Positions 34,455-44,196 of a stretch of DNA of 64,000 nucleotides are shown here, piece by piece. The notes beneath the pieces were generated by a model. That model was not told the DNA's origin and made no database searches. It saw only the letters and a program-made list of their open reading frames with translations. The DNA is taken from contig NZ_JBJXRK010000003.1 in assembly GCF_046224405.1 (NCBI RefSeq), positions 62,001 through 126,000 of the forward strand. The letters are read 5' to 3'. This DNA is from Gudongella sp046224405 (GTDB lineage Bacteria; Bacillota; Clostridia; Tissierellales; Tissierellaceae). A program made the position numbers and the translations under genes. Each line of letters begins with the position of its first letter. The first letter of the stretch is position 1.

Positions 34455-34469
34455 TTGATGGAGGAAGAC

Positions 34470-35210
34470 ATGACTGAAAATATCAGCAAAATCTTAAGTG
34501 AAATTGATACTGAAAATTTACCGGTTCACATTGGGATTATAATGGATGGAAATGGTAGATGGGCAAAACAGAGGGGGCTACCTAGGCATTTAGGTCATCA
34601 AGAGGGAATGAAAAAGGTAGTTCAAATAGTTGAAGCCTGCAATGAAATTGAGATTAACAACCTAACCCTCTACGCTTTTTCTACAGAGAATTGGAAAAGA
34701 CCAAGCATTGAAGTAGAGGCACTGATGAACCTATTGGTTGTATTTGTGAGAAAAGAACTACAAAGACTGCATGAAAACAATGTAAAGATCAAGATATTGG
34801 GTGACATATCCAAGTTGCCTGAAGTACCTTTAAGAGAGGTTCATCGTGCAGTAGAGCTTACGTCAGACAACTCGGGAATGACACTTAATATTGCTCTTAA
34901 TTATGGTGGGAGACAAGAGATAACCAAGGCAGTCATAGATATTTTAACTGATGTAAATAAGGGTAATATTAATATAGATGGAATAGATGAGAAAACAATA
35001 TCTGAGTACCTGTACACAAAGGGTCAACCAGACCCTGACCTAATAATCAGACCCAGTGGAGAGCTAAGATTAAGTAATTTCTTAATTTATCAGGCAGCAT
35101 ATTCTGAGTTCTGGTTTTCTGATGTGTTGTGGCCAGACTTCAACGCGAATCATCTATATAGAGCCATTGTTGATTATCAGAAAAGAAATAGGAGATTTGG
35201 GGGTATTTAA
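34470..35210 (+). CDS. uppS: Undecaprenyl diphosphate synthase (cis-prenyltransferase)
   Basis: UppS condenses isopentenyl diphosphate onto farnesyl diphosphate to build the C55 lipid carrier of cell-wall synthesis. The 246-residue protein has the diagnostic GIIMDGNGRWAKQRGLPRH (about residues 23-41; catalytic Asp) and SNFLIYQAAYSEFWFSDVLW in its C-terminal part. The ATG at 34470 follows GGAGGA with short 4-base spacing; earlier starts would include the frr terminator. cdsA begins directly after the stop. Confidence 0.96.
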   Translation: MTENISKILSEIDTENLPVHIGIIMDGNGRWAKQRGLPRHLGHQEGMKKVVQIVEACNEIEINNLTLYAFSTENWKRPSIEVEALMNLLVVFVRKELQRLHENNVKIKILGDISKLPEVPLREVHRAVELTSDNSGMTLNIALNYGGRQEITKAVIDILTDVNKGNINIDGIDEKTISEYLYTKGQPDPDLIIRPSGELRLSNFLIYQAAYSEFWFSDVLWPDFNANHLYRAIVDYQKRNRRFGGI

Positions 35211-35987
35211 GTGGGAGACCTGGGAGTGAGATTAATATCAGGAATTTTTGGGCTTGTATTGTTGGTAGGGGTTCTCCTCCTGGGAGGAACCTATTTAAGC
35301 TTATCAATCTTGATTTTATCTTTAATAGCATTAAGAGAATTCTATAATGCAGTTAGGAAAATGGGAGTCAATCCATTTGAAATGATTGGATATTCAGGCA
35401 CAGTGTTATTGTTTCTAAGGAACTACTTTGGCTTTATTTCCTTTGATTTTATATTTTCAATAATACTGATTGCATCCTTGGCCGCAACCGTTATAATTAA
35501 GGAAAAGGACATAAAGGACTCAGCGATAACTATAACTGGAGTAATGTACATCCCTTTCCTACTCTTCCATATTTTATACCTAGATGGAAGTATTTATCTC
35601 TGGTTGGTTTTCTTGATAGCTTTTGGTACAGATACCTTTGCATATATTGTTGGTAGTAAGTTTGGAAAGAAAAAATTGTGTCCTGAAATCAGTCCAAAAA
35701 AATCAGTTGAAGGGGCAGTAGGCGGGATAATTGGAAGTATTATCGTAACCATAATATATTCCATCTTTGCTGAAATTACGCCCCTGTGGAGTGTAGCAAT
35801 ACTTGCACTAGCAGGGTCTATAATTTCACAGTTAGGTGACCTTACTGCATCCAGAATAAAGAGGGCAGCAGGTATAAAGGATTATGGAAAGATTATGCCA
35901 GGACATGGCGGTATGATGGATAGGTTTGACAGTATAATATTTACAGCACCAATAGTTTATTATTATGCGTATTACTTTTTTATGTAG
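35211..35987 (+). CDS. cdsA: Phosphatidate cytidylyltransferase
   Basis: CdsA makes CDP-diacylglycerol from phosphatidate and CTP in the membrane. The 258-residue protein has about seven or eight hydrophobic segments and the signature SRIKRAAGIKDYGKIMPGHG in its C-terminal part. Start is GTG, either at 35211 (adjacent to the uppS stop, GGGGG upstream) or at 35226, which has GGGAG at 8-base spacing and gives a start like that of other CdsA proteins; I list the longer form. dxr, normally next, is absent and rseP follows after 19 bases. Confidence 0.94.
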   Translation: MGDLGVRLISGIFGLVLLVGVLLLGGTYLSLSILILSLIALREFYNAVRKMGVNPFEMIGYSGTVLLFLRNYFGFISFDFIFSIILIASLAATVIIKEKDIKDSAITITGVMYIPFLLFHILYLDGSIYLWLVFLIAFGTDTFAYIVGSKFGKKKLCPEISPKKSVEGAVGGIIGSIIVTIIYSIFAEITPLWSVAILALAGSIISQLGDLTASRIKRAAGIKDYGKIMPGHGGMMDRFDSIIFTAPIVYYYAYYFFM

Positions 35988-36006
35988 AAAAACAGAGGTG
36001 AAATAA

Positions 36007-37011
36007 ATGATAACAGCTTTAGCTGCAATATTTGTGTTTTTACTGGTTGTCCTAGTTCATGAGGCCGGCCATTTTACAGTAGCGAAGATAGTTGGAATAA
36101 AGGTCAATGAATTTGCTATAGGAATGGGTCCTAAGCTTATTCAGAAGAGGAAAGGCGAAACGCAATATACATTGAGGGCTTTACCCATCGGTGGTTATGT
36201 AAAGATGGAGGGTGAAGATGAATCCTCAAACGATCCTAGAAGCTTCAATAATGTATCTGTTTGGTCAAGAATTGCTGTAATTTCAGCTGGTGCAATAATG
36301 AATTTTGCTCTAGCAATAGTTGTCTTGTCATTGGTTGCTTTCAATGTGGGTACCCCTTCAACAACAATTGATGAGGTTATTGAAGGCAGTCCGGCACAGG
36401 AATATGGAATACTTCAAGGAGACAGGATCATTCAGATTGAAGGCACAACAATAAACAATTGGGATGACATCGTAACCACAATAAACAAACAGCAACCAGA
36501 GGCCTTCATATTGGTTCAGGTGGAAAGAGACGGGGAACTGTTAAACCTTGATGTCAAACCCACTCTTGATGACGGTAGAGTTGTGATTGGTATAGTCCCG
36601 ACATATGAAACCGGGTTTTTTACGGCAATCAAATCAGGATTTCAAGAAACATGGTATTTTCTAAAACTTATGTTTCAGTTCTTGGGAATGCTGTTTCAAG
36701 GGAATGTTTCAACAAATGATTTGGCAGGGCCGGTTGGTGTCATAAACGAAATTGGGAATGCTGCAAGCATGGGCTTTACAAGTGTTCTTTACATCCTGGG
36801 GTTTATCAGCATAAACCTGGGCTTTTTCAATCTGCTGCCAATCCCTGCTCTTGATGGAAGCAAAATAGTCTTTCTGCTGATAGAGCTATTACGTGGAAAA
36901 CCAATTGACGCTGATAAGGAAGGATTTATTCATTTTATTGGATTTATATTCCTTATATCACTTATGCTAATAGTCACCTATAAGGATCTTATTAGAATAG
37001 ACCTTTTCTAA
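36007..37011 (+). CDS. rseP: Site-2 protease RseP/RasP
   Basis: This intramembrane zinc metalloprotease trims anti-sigma factors and leftover signal peptides. The 334-residue protein has the VLVHEAGHF zinc motif in the first membrane segment (residues 16-24), a central PDZ domain (about 115-195) with SPAQEYGILQGDRII, and NLLPIPALDGSK in the C-terminal membrane region, whose Asp is the third ligand. AGAGGTGAAA precedes the ATG. It lies between cdsA and ispG in the usual order, apart from the missing dxr. Confidence 0.96.
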   Translation: MITALAAIFVFLLVVLVHEAGHFTVAKIVGIKVNEFAIGMGPKLIQKRKGETQYTLRALPIGGYVKMEGEDESSNDPRSFNNVSVWSRIAVISAGAIMNFALAIVVLSLVAFNVGTPSTTIDEVIEGSPAQEYGILQGDRIIQIEGTTINNWDDIVTTINKQQPEAFILVQVERDGELLNLDVKPTLDDGRVVIGIVPTYETGFFTAIKSGFQETWYFLKLMFQFLGMLFQGNVSTNDLAGPVGVINEIGNAASMGFTSVLYILGFISINLGFFNLLPIPALDGSKIVFLLIELLRGKPIDADKEGFIHFIGFIFLISLMLIVTYKDLIRIDLF

Positions 37012-37068
37012 TAGGTATTGAGGATGGTAAATATACATGAAAGTAAATGAATATATAAGGTGGATAAT

Positions 37069-38127
37069 ATGATTACTAGAAAAAAAACAAGAAAAATAAA
37101 GGTTGGGGATGTATATATAGGTGGAGATGCACCTATTAGTGTACAATCTATGACCAACACACCTACATCCGATGTTAAGAAAACCTTGAAACAGATACAG
37201 GAACTTCAGGAGGCTGGTTGTGATATCGTAAGGTCAGCTGTTTCCTCATTTGAAGATGCAAGGGCAATAAAGGAAATCAGAAAGCATATAGATATACCAA
37301 TAATCGCTGACATTCAGTTTGATTATAGACTTGCCATTGAATCCATAAGACAGGGTGTGGATGGATTAAGAATCAATCCAGGGAACATCGGAAATCATCA
37401 AAGTGTCAAGGAAGTTGTGAATGCATGTAAATCTGAAAATATTTCAATCAGAATTGGGGTCAACTCAGGCTCGATAAAACGGGAGTATCTTGAAAAATTC
37501 AATGGAGTCAATGAAAACTCAATGGTTGAGAGTGCATTGGAGCAAGTCAGACTACTGGAAGATATGGATTTTCATGATATCAAAATATCCTTGAAAGCCA
37601 GCTCAGCACCTCTGACCATTGGTTCCTATGCTTTGATCTCAGAAAAATGTGATTATCCATTGCATCTCGGTGTAACTGAAGCAGGTACGCCCTGGAGAGG
37701 CACAATAAAGTCATCAGTTGGGATAGGTGCACTTCTGGCCATGGGAATAGGAGACACCATTAGAGTGTCCTTAACAGGTGATCCAGTTGACGAGGTTAAG
37801 GTCGGAAAGGAGATTCTAAAATCTCTCGGATTAAGGCATGAGGGTATAGAATTCATATCTTGTCCAACCTGCAGCCGTACCCATATTGACCTTATTACAA
37901 TTGCCCAGGAAGCTGAAAGAAGATTGGAGCACATTAAAAAACCTATTAAGGTTGCAGTGATGGGCTGTGCAGTAAATGGGCCTGGGGAGGCTAGAGAGGC
38001 TGATATAGGAATCGCTGGTGGGAATGGAGAAGGTCTTATTTTCAAAAAGGGTGTAATTGTCAGGAAGGTACCTGAAGATAAGCTACTTGAGGAACTGATG
38101 AAGGAAATCGAGGAGATCGAGAGTTGA
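37069..38127 (+). CDS. ispG: 4-hydroxy-3-methylbut-2-en-1-yl diphosphate synthase IspG
   Basis: IspG converts MEcPP to HMBPP in the MEP pathway of isoprenoid synthesis, using a 4Fe-4S cluster. The 352-residue protein has PISVQSMTNTPTSDV at the N-terminus and the cluster ligands in SCPTCSRTHID (about residue 264) and GCAVNGPGEARE (about 305). ATG 37069 follows AAGGTGG; a GTG at 37060 is inside that site. The presence of ispG implies the MEP pathway even though dxr is not in this operon. polC follows after 17 bases. Confidence 0.97.
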   Translation: MITRKKTRKIKVGDVYIGGDAPISVQSMTNTPTSDVKKTLKQIQELQEAGCDIVRSAVSSFEDARAIKEIRKHIDIPIIADIQFDYRLAIESIRQGVDGLRINPGNIGNHQSVKEVVNACKSENISIRIGVNSGSIKREYLEKFNGVNENSMVESALEQVRLLEDMDFHDIKISLKASSAPLTIGSYALISEKCDYPLHLGVTEAGTPWRGTIKSSVGIGALLAMGIGDTIRVSLTGDPVDEVKVGKEILKSLGLRHEGIEFISCPTCSRTHIDLITIAQEAERRLEHIKKPIKVAVMGCAVNGPGEAREADIGIAGGNGEGLIFKKGVIVRKVPEDKLLEELMKEIEEIES

Positions 38128-38144
38128 TTAAGGAGAGTTAAGGT

Positions 38145-41100
38145 ATGGCAGAAAATAAAACTATAAAATCATTGTTCTCTGATGAAACTCTGATTGCATC
38201 ATTTATTGAAGATCTGGAAATCAGATCAGTAGTTCTTGATAACAAGTCTATGAAATTGTCAATTGTCATTGAGGACAAACATTGGGTGACCTCTAGGGAT
38301 AAAAACTCCATCAAATCAGTGGTCAATGATAAATTCCATGGATTATCGGTTGAAGTGGAGTATACTGAGATTAAAACATCATTGGACCAGGATCAGCTCC
38401 TGAAATTGATTAAGAGAAAAATAGGCAATCAAATACCCTCTAGCTCATCTTGGTTAGAGGATGTTGTTTTGAATGAGGGAGAAATCATAAACCTGGTCTT
38501 GCCAGGTGAACTACCATATAGATCGGTGACGAGAAATGGGCTACTGGATGAATTGACCGAAATTACTGAAAAGGCTTCAGGTAAGCCATTGAATGTGGAT
38601 TACATGGACATCCAGCAAAATGAAGAGTTCTTTTATAATACTGAAATGGAAGAACGAAAAATTCTGAAGGAAATGATGATAAAAAAACCTACAGAAAAAT
38701 CAGATAAAAAATCAAGAACAAAAGACTATTCCTTTGGCAAGAAAATAAAGGGAGATCCAATCAGTATAATCGATATAGATATGCAGACGGGAAGTGCCAT
38801 AATTGAAGGGAAAATATTTCAGGTTGAGACGAAATCCATCAAGGATAATCGAACGCTTGTGATCTTCTATCTATCAGATGGTACAAATTCAATTTCGTCC
38901 AAGGTTTTCTTGAGTGGAGATCAATCCGAAGAATTTATTTCAAATATCAGAGAGGGAGTCTATGTAGTCTTAAGTGGTGATGTTGTATATGACACCTATG
39001 CTAAAGAAATGACCATAATGCTTAAATCCATCCAGGTAAAAGAACAAGAAATAGTAATGGACAATGCCAATGAGAAGAGGGTAGAGCTTCATTTGCATAC
39101 TCAAATGAGCTCCATGGATGGTGTGTCACATACCAAGGATTTAATAAAAAGAGCCAAAGAGTGGGGGCATGAGGCAATAGCCATTACTGACCACGGTGTT
39201 GTTCAAGCATTTCCTGATGCAATGGAGATGAGTGAGGGAATTAAAATAATCTATGGTGTAGAAGCATATATGATAAATGATAAAAAGCAGATAGTGACTG
39301 GAAATGTAGAGGGCAGGGCAATTGATGATTTTGTAGTATTTGACTTGGAGACAACAGGTCTATCTCCAAAGAACGATAGAATTACTGAAATCGGAGCTGT
39401 AAAAATACAAAATGGTGAAATAGTCGATAGCTTTAGTCACTTGATCAATCCCGATATGCCTATACCTGAGCTTATAACAAAACTTACAGGCATAACTGAT
39501 GACATGGTAAAGAATAAGCCTACCATCGAAAAGGTGCTGCCTGAATTTCTGGACTTTATTGAAGACAGTGTTTTGGTTGCCCACAACGCATCATTTGATA
39601 TGGGATTTATCCGGGAAGCGTATGATAGCATTGGTGTCAATCTTAAGAACCCTGTTTTGGACACGCTTGAACTTTCCAGAGCTATGTTTCCAACAATGAA
39701 GAGCCACAAACTTAACCTTATTGCAAAGCATTTAAAGGTTGAGCTAAAAAATCATCACAGAGCCGTCGATGATGCTTTGGCAACAGGAAACATACTCTTG
39801 AAGGTTCTGGAATTGCTAAGTGGTAGAGATCTCAAAAACCTGGATGACTTAAATGGACTTACAGGCAATGCCGATTCTACAAAGGGAGATATGCACCATG
39901 TTATACTCCTAGCAAAGAATCAATCTGGACTTAAAGACCTTTACAGGTTGATTTCTGAATCACATCTAAACTATTTCCATAGAAAACCAAGAATGCCAAA
40001 ATCACTTATTGAAAGCAACAGAAGTGATTTGATAATAGGAAGCGCCTGTGAAGCGGGGGAATTATTTAGAGCTATCATAAGGAATAAACCCGAGCAGGAA
40101 ATAAGAGATATTGCAAAGTTTTATGATTACCTTGAAATCCAGCCTCTGGGGAACAATGACTATATGGTTAGAGAAGGGATTGTGAAGAATAAGGAAGAAC
40201 TTAAATCCATTAACATGAGGATTTACAGATTGGGAAAAAGCTTAAACAAACCCGTTGTTGCGACTGGTGATGTTCATTTTCTTGACCCTGATGATGAAGT
40301 TTACAGAAGAATCCTTATGTCCGGGCAAAAATTCCAGGATGCAGACTATCAACCCCCACTATACTTCAGAACCACTGAACAGATGCTAAAGGAGTTCGAT
40401 TATATGGGTGAGGATATTGCGAAGGAAGTTGTAGTTACAAATCCCAATAAGATTAACTCCATAATTGATAGGTGCATTCCAATTCCTGATGGCACTTTCC
40501 CACCACAAATTGAAGGCTCTGATCAGGAACTAAGGGAAATAACCATAAACCAGGCTGTAGAAACCTATGGTAGTCCGCTTCCTGACCTGGTAAAGAAGAG
40601 GCTGGAAAGAGAACTGGATTCCATTATAAAGAATGGTTATGCAGTTATGTATATAATTGCTCAAAAACTGGTGTGGAAATCAATAGAGGATGGTTACCTG
40701 GTAGGTTCAAGGGGTTCTGTAGGGTCTTCCTTTGCTGCTACCATGAGTGGAATAACCGAGGTAAATCCACTTCCGCCTCACTATGTATGTCCAGCCTGTA
40801 AAAATAGCGAGTTTTTCACAGATGGCTCAATTGCTTCAGGCTATGATTTGCCGGATAAGCAATGTCCAAAATGCAACGAGAACTACATTAAGGAAGGGCA
40901 CGACATACCCTTCGAGGTATTTTTGGGCTTTGAGGGCGACAAGGAGCCAGATATTGACCTTAACTTCGCAGGAGAATACCAGCCAAGAGCTCACAAATAC
41001 ACAGAGGAGCTGTTTGGGGAAGGAAAAGTATTTAGAGCCGGAACTATAGGCACAATCGCCGACAAGACAGCCTATGGTTTTGTTAAAAAATATTTTGAGG

Positions 41101-42374
41101 AGAGGGAAATTACTGTTAGTCAAGCTGAAATAAATAGATTGCTTAAAGGCTGCACAGGGATAAAAAGAACCTCAGGACAGCATCCAGGGGGGGTAATGAT
41201 TGTACCGGATTACAAGGACATTCATGACTTTTCACCTATACAATATCCTGCCGATGACAAGAAGTCTGGAGTAATAACCACACATTTTGACTATCACGCC
41301 ATAAGCGGCAGAATTTTGAAACTGGATATTCTTGGTCATGATGTTCCGAGTATAATCAGAATGCTGGAGGACATTACAGGCATTGACCCTACAACAATTC
41401 CCCTTGATGACAAGGATACAATGGAGCTGTTTACAAGCACAAGGTCAATCGGAGTGGATCCGGATGCAATTAATTGTCCGGTTGGAACATTGGGAATTCC
41501 TGAGTTTGGGACAAAATTTGTAAGGCAGATGCTAATTGAAACCAAACCCACTACGTTTTCAGAGCTGGTCAGGATCAGTGGACTATCTCATGGTACTGAT
41601 GTATGGATCAATAACGCTCAGGAGCTTGTGAAGAATAAGATAGCCCCATTGGCTAAGGTTATATCTACACGTGAGGATATAATGCTGTCGCTGATCAATG
41701 CTGGAATGGATAAAAAACAATCCTTCTTTATCATGGAAAAGGTAAGGAAGGGAAAAGGACTAAAACCCGAAGAGGAAGAAGCAATGAGAAAGCTTGGGTT
41801 ACCTGAATGGTATATCGAATCCTGCAATAAGATTAAGTACATGTTCCCAAAGGCACACGCTGCAGCATACGTGACAATGAGCTTCAGGATAGCATATTTC
41901 AAGGTTCACCATCCACAAGCCTTTTATGCAACCTACTTTACCACCAAGTCCTCTGACTTTGATGCAGATTTGATACTCAAGGGTGAATCTGCAGTCAGAC
42001 AAAAGCTTAATGAGCTGGAACAAAAAGGTATGGGGGCTACCACCAAAGAAAAGAATCAGATAACCGTACTTGAAGTTGTACTTGAAATGTACACCAGAGG
42101 ATATGGATTTGACAGGGTGGATCTTTATGAATCAGATAGCGATAAATTCCTCATAAATGAAAATGGTATTTTGCCTCCTCTTAAGGCCCTGGATGGAGTA
42201 GGTGAGAATGCAGCAAGAAAAATTGCTGAGGAGAGGGAAATAAAGACATTTATGTCAATAGAGGATCTTGTAAAAAGGGGAAAAGCAACAAGACCAGTAA
42301 TAGATGCTCTAAAAGGTCATGGATGTTTGGATTCTCTGCCTGAGAGCAACCAAATTAGCTTATTTAGCATTTGA
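38145..42374 (+). CDS. polC: DNA polymerase III PolC-type alpha subunit
   Basis: PolC is the main replicative polymerase of low-GC Gram-positive bacteria. The 1409-residue protein has an N-terminal domain and OB fold (about 1-310), a PHP domain starting at ELHLHTQMSSMDG (about 315), the inserted DEDD proofreading exonuclease with VFDLETTGLS (about 398) and HNASFDMGF, then the polymerase core with SRGSVGSSFAATMSGITEV and a zinc motif CPAC...CPKC (from about residue 881). AAGGAGAG stands about 16 bases before the ATG, with a closer AAGG. The stop codon overlaps the -35 box of the next promoter. Confidence 0.98.
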   Translation: MAENKTIKSLFSDETLIASFIEDLEIRSVVLDNKSMKLSIVIEDKHWVTSRDKNSIKSVVNDKFHGLSVEVEYTEIKTSLDQDQLLKLIKRKIGNQIPSSSSWLEDVVLNEGEIINLVLPGELPYRSVTRNGLLDELTEITEKASGKPLNVDYMDIQQNEEFFYNTEMEERKILKEMMIKKPTEKSDKKSRTKDYSFGKKIKGDPISIIDIDMQTGSAIIEGKIFQVETKSIKDNRTLVIFYLSDGTNSISSKVFLSGDQSEEFISNIREGVYVVLSGDVVYDTYAKEMTIMLKSIQVKEQEIVMDNANEKRVELHLHTQMSSMDGVSHTKDLIKRAKEWGHEAIAITDHGVVQAFPDAMEMSEGIKIIYGVEAYMINDKKQIVTGNVEGRAIDDFVVFDLETTGLSPKNDRITEIGAVKIQNGEIVDSFSHLINPDMPIPELITKLTGITDDMVKNKPTIEKVLPEFLDFIEDSVLVAHNASFDMGFIREAYDSIGVNLKNPVLDTLELSRAMFPTMKSHKLNLIAKHLKVELKNHHRAVDDALATGNILLKVLELLSGRDLKNLDDLNGLTGNADSTKGDMHHVILLAKNQSGLKDLYRLISESHLNYFHRKPRMPKSLIESNRSDLIIGSACEAGELFRAIIRNKPEQEIRDIAKFYDYLEIQPLGNNDYMVREGIVKNKEELKSINMRIYRLGKSLNKPVVATGDVHFLDPDDEVYRRILMSGQKFQDADYQPPLYFRTTEQMLKEFDYMGEDIAKEVVVTNPNKINSIIDRCIPIPDGTFPPQIEGSDQELREITINQAVETYGSPLPDLVKKRLERELDSIIKNGYAVMYIIAQKLVWKSIEDGYLVGSRGSVGSSFAATMSGITEVNPLPPHYVCPACKNSEFFTDGSIASGYDLPDKQCPKCNENYIKEGHDIPFEVFLGFEGDKEPDIDLNFAGEYQPRAHKYTEELFGEGKVFRAGTIGTIADKTAYGFVKKYFEEREITVSQAEINRLLKGCTGIKRTSGQHPGGVMIVPDYKDIHDFSPIQYPADDKKSGVITTHFDYHAISGRILKLDILGHDVPSIIRMLEDITGIDPTTIPLDDKDTMELFTSTRSIGVDPDAINCPVGTLGIPEFGTKFVRQMLIETKPTTFSELVRISGLSHGTDVWINNAQELVKNKIAPLAKVISTREDIMLSLINAGMDKKQSFFIMEKVRKGKGLKPEEEEAMRKLGLPEWYIESCNKIKYMFPKAHAAAYVTMSFRIAYFKVHHPQAFYATYFTTKSSDFDADLILKGESAVRQKLNELEQKGMGATTKEKNQITVLEVVLEMYTRGYGFDRVDLYESDSDKFLINENGILPPLKALDGVGENAARKIAEEREIKTFMSIEDLVKRGKATRPVIDALKGHGCLDSLPESNQISLFSI

Positions 42375-42399
42375 TTTAATAAACTCAATATGTTATAAT
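42371..42399 (+). promoter_or_regulatory. Promoter of the rimP-nusA-infB operon
   Basis: TTGATT (42371-42376, overlapping the polC stop) and perfect TATAAT (42394-42399) are 17 bases apart. Transcription would start near 42406, leaving an 80-base leader with a strong hairpin. Confidence 0.82.
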
Positions 42400-42427
42400 A
42401 AATAAGACAATTAGAGTGATTTCCGGC

Positions 42428-42455
42428 AAGAGTGGGTTTTTCCCACTCTTCGTTT
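42428..42455 (+). promoter_or_regulatory. Leader hairpin before rimP (possible attenuator)
   Basis: AAGAGTGGG (42428-42436) pairs perfectly with CCCACTCTT (42442-42450) around five T. The following CGTTTGTG is a poor T tract. Because it lies downstream of the operon promoter, it may act as a leaky attenuator, or it may end polC readthrough. Confidence 0.6.
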
Positions 42456-42485
42456 GTGTCAGGGAGTCTGAGATGGAGGTGTATG

Positions 42486-42947
42486 ATGAGTAAAAAAGGT
42501 TTTATGACAAGCATTGAAAATTTGTGCGAAGACGTCACTTCAGAGCTAGGCTATGAGCTGGTTGATGTGGAATACTTAAAGGAAAGCGGAGACTATTACC
42601 TTCGGGTCTATATCCATAAACCTGGTGGAGTGAATCTTGATGATTGTCAGATTGTTAGCGAAAAGCTAAGCGAAAGACTCGATGATAAGGACTTGCTTCA
42701 GAAGGCTTATTATCTCGAGGTATCATCCCCTGGACTTGACAGACCCCTGAAAACAGACAGGGACTTTGAGAGAAATCTGGAAAAGGAAGTTGAAGTCAGC
42801 CTCTACAAGGCAGTTGACGGGGTAAAGAAATTCGAAGGAATTTTAAAGTCATATAACGGAGATTCAGTTGAGCTGGAGACCGTTGATAAAATGGTTGAAA
42901 TACCGAGGGATACAATTTCTTTGATTCGGTTGACCATTAAATTTTAA
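42486..42947 (+). CDS. rimP: Ribosome maturation factor RimP
   Basis: RimP binds S12-containing intermediates and helps 30S assembly. The 153-residue protein has GYELVDVEYLKESGDYYLRVYI (in part, about residues 19-40) and the YYLEVSSPGLDRPLK signature (about 76-90). Two ATGs (42483, 42486) follow GGAGG; spacing of 6 favours the second. The longer frame from 42432 starts in the leader hairpin. It opens the classic rimP-nusA-ylxR-infB cluster. Confidence 0.95.
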   Translation: MSKKGFMTSIENLCEDVTSELGYELVDVEYLKESGDYYLRVYIHKPGGVNLDDCQIVSEKLSERLDDKDLLQKAYYLEVSSPGLDRPLKTDRDFERNLEKEVEVSLYKAVDGVKKFEGILKSYNGDSVELETVDKMVEIPRDTISLIRLTIKF

Positions 42948-42961
42948 GGAGGAATATACGG

Positions 42962-44182
42962 ATGAATGTTGATTTCATCAATGCTCTTGAGGAAATTGAA
43001 AGAGAGAAGGGCATTTCTAAGGATATCATTTTTGACGCATTGGAGTCAGCTCTGATATCCAGTTATAAGAAAAATTTCGGTTCTTCACAGAATGTAATTG
43101 TGGAAATGGACCGAGATACTGGAAAAGTTGAAGTTTTCGCAACTAAGGATGTTGTTGAAAATGATGCAATTGAAGATGAATTTCTACAAATGCCTCTTGA
43201 GGAGGCGAAAGAAATTAATCCTAATTACGAGGTTGGAGATGTGGTTAAACTTGAAATCACACCGAAAAACTTTGGTAGAATTGCAGCTCAAACAGCAAAG
43301 CAGGTCGTAATCCAAAGGATAAAGGATGCTGAAAGAGATGTAATTTTCGATGAGTTCATCAACCGAGAGAACGAAATCATTACTGGCCAGATTCAGCGTA
43401 TTGCCAAGAACAATGTGTACATCGATCTGGGCAAAACAGAAGGAATATTGCCACCGTCTGAGCAGATTTCAGGTGAGGATTATAATCAGGGAGACAGGAA
43501 GAAGCTTCTGATACTGGAGGTTAAAAAGACAACCAAAGGACCTCAAATAGTTCTCTCTAGGGCTAACACTGGACTAGTTAAAAGGTTATTTGAACTGGAA
43601 GTTCCAGAAATAGCTGAAGGGATCGTTGAAATCTACTCAGTTTCAAGAGAGGCGGGGTCAAGAACCAAGATAGCGGTATTTTCCAAGAATCCCGATGTAG
43701 ATGCATTAGGTTCATGTGTAGGGTTTAAGGGAGCCAGAGTAAAGGCAATTGTTGATGAATTGAATGGCGAGAAAATTGACATAGTAATCTGGAGCAAGGA
43801 GCCTGCGGAATTTATTGCAAATAGCTTGAGTCCTTCAAAAGTTGTAAAGGTTGTTCCAAACGAGAAGGAAAAATCAGCGATTGTTATAGTACCTGATTAC
43901 CAATTGTCCCTTGCCATAGGAAAAGAAGGTCAAAATGCAAGATTGGCAGCAAAACTTACTAATTGGAAAATAGATATAAAATCAGAAACACAATACAAGG
44001 AATTCATTGAAAAGCAAGCTATAAAGGATGAAGTGGCCGCTAACAATGAAGAAAATGAAGTGGAACCATTCGAGGATGGTAGTGCAAATTATTCTGAGCA
44101 AACTTCAGATGAGAACTCATCAGATGAAGGACTTGATCCAGTTACAAGTGAAGCTTCAGATGAATCCTCAGATGAAAAGTAG
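42962..44182 (+). CDS. nusA: Transcription termination/antitermination factor NusA
   Basis: NusA binds RNA polymerase and nascent RNA to control pausing, termination and antitermination. The 406-residue protein has the N-terminal polymerase-binding domain (about 1-130), an S1 domain (about 135-200) with ITGQIQRIAKNNVYIDLG, and two KH domains (about 200-345) with SCVGFKGARVKAIVDEL and AIGKEGQNARLAAKLT. The last 50 residues are an acidic, Ser-rich tail with repeated SDE, absent from the short Bacillus protein as I recall it. AAGGAGGAA precedes the ATG. Confidence 0.97.
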   Translation: MNVDFINALEEIEREKGISKDIIFDALESALISSYKKNFGSSQNVIVEMDRDTGKVEVFATKDVVENDAIEDEFLQMPLEEAKEINPNYEVGDVVKLEITPKNFGRIAAQTAKQVVIQRIKDAERDVIFDEFINRENEIITGQIQRIAKNNVYIDLGKTEGILPPSEQISGEDYNQGDRKKLLILEVKKTTKGPQIVLSRANTGLVKRLFELEVPEIAEGIVEIYSVSREAGSRTKIAVFSKNPDVDALGSCVGFKGARVKAIVDELNGEKIDIVIWSKEPAEFIANSLSPSKVVKVVPNEKEKSAIVIVPDYQLSLAIGKEGQNARLAAKLTNWKIDIKSETQYKEFIEKQAIKDEVAANNEENEVEPFEDGSANYSEQTSDENSSDEGLDPVTSEASDESSDEK

Positions 44183-44196
44183 ATTGGAGGAATACC

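Noticed and set aside
44101..44180. Repeated TCAGATGAA-like units near the nusA end as a DNA repeat or protein-binding array
   Set aside because: They are in frame and explained by SDE codon repeats in the acidic NusA tail; spacing is irregular.
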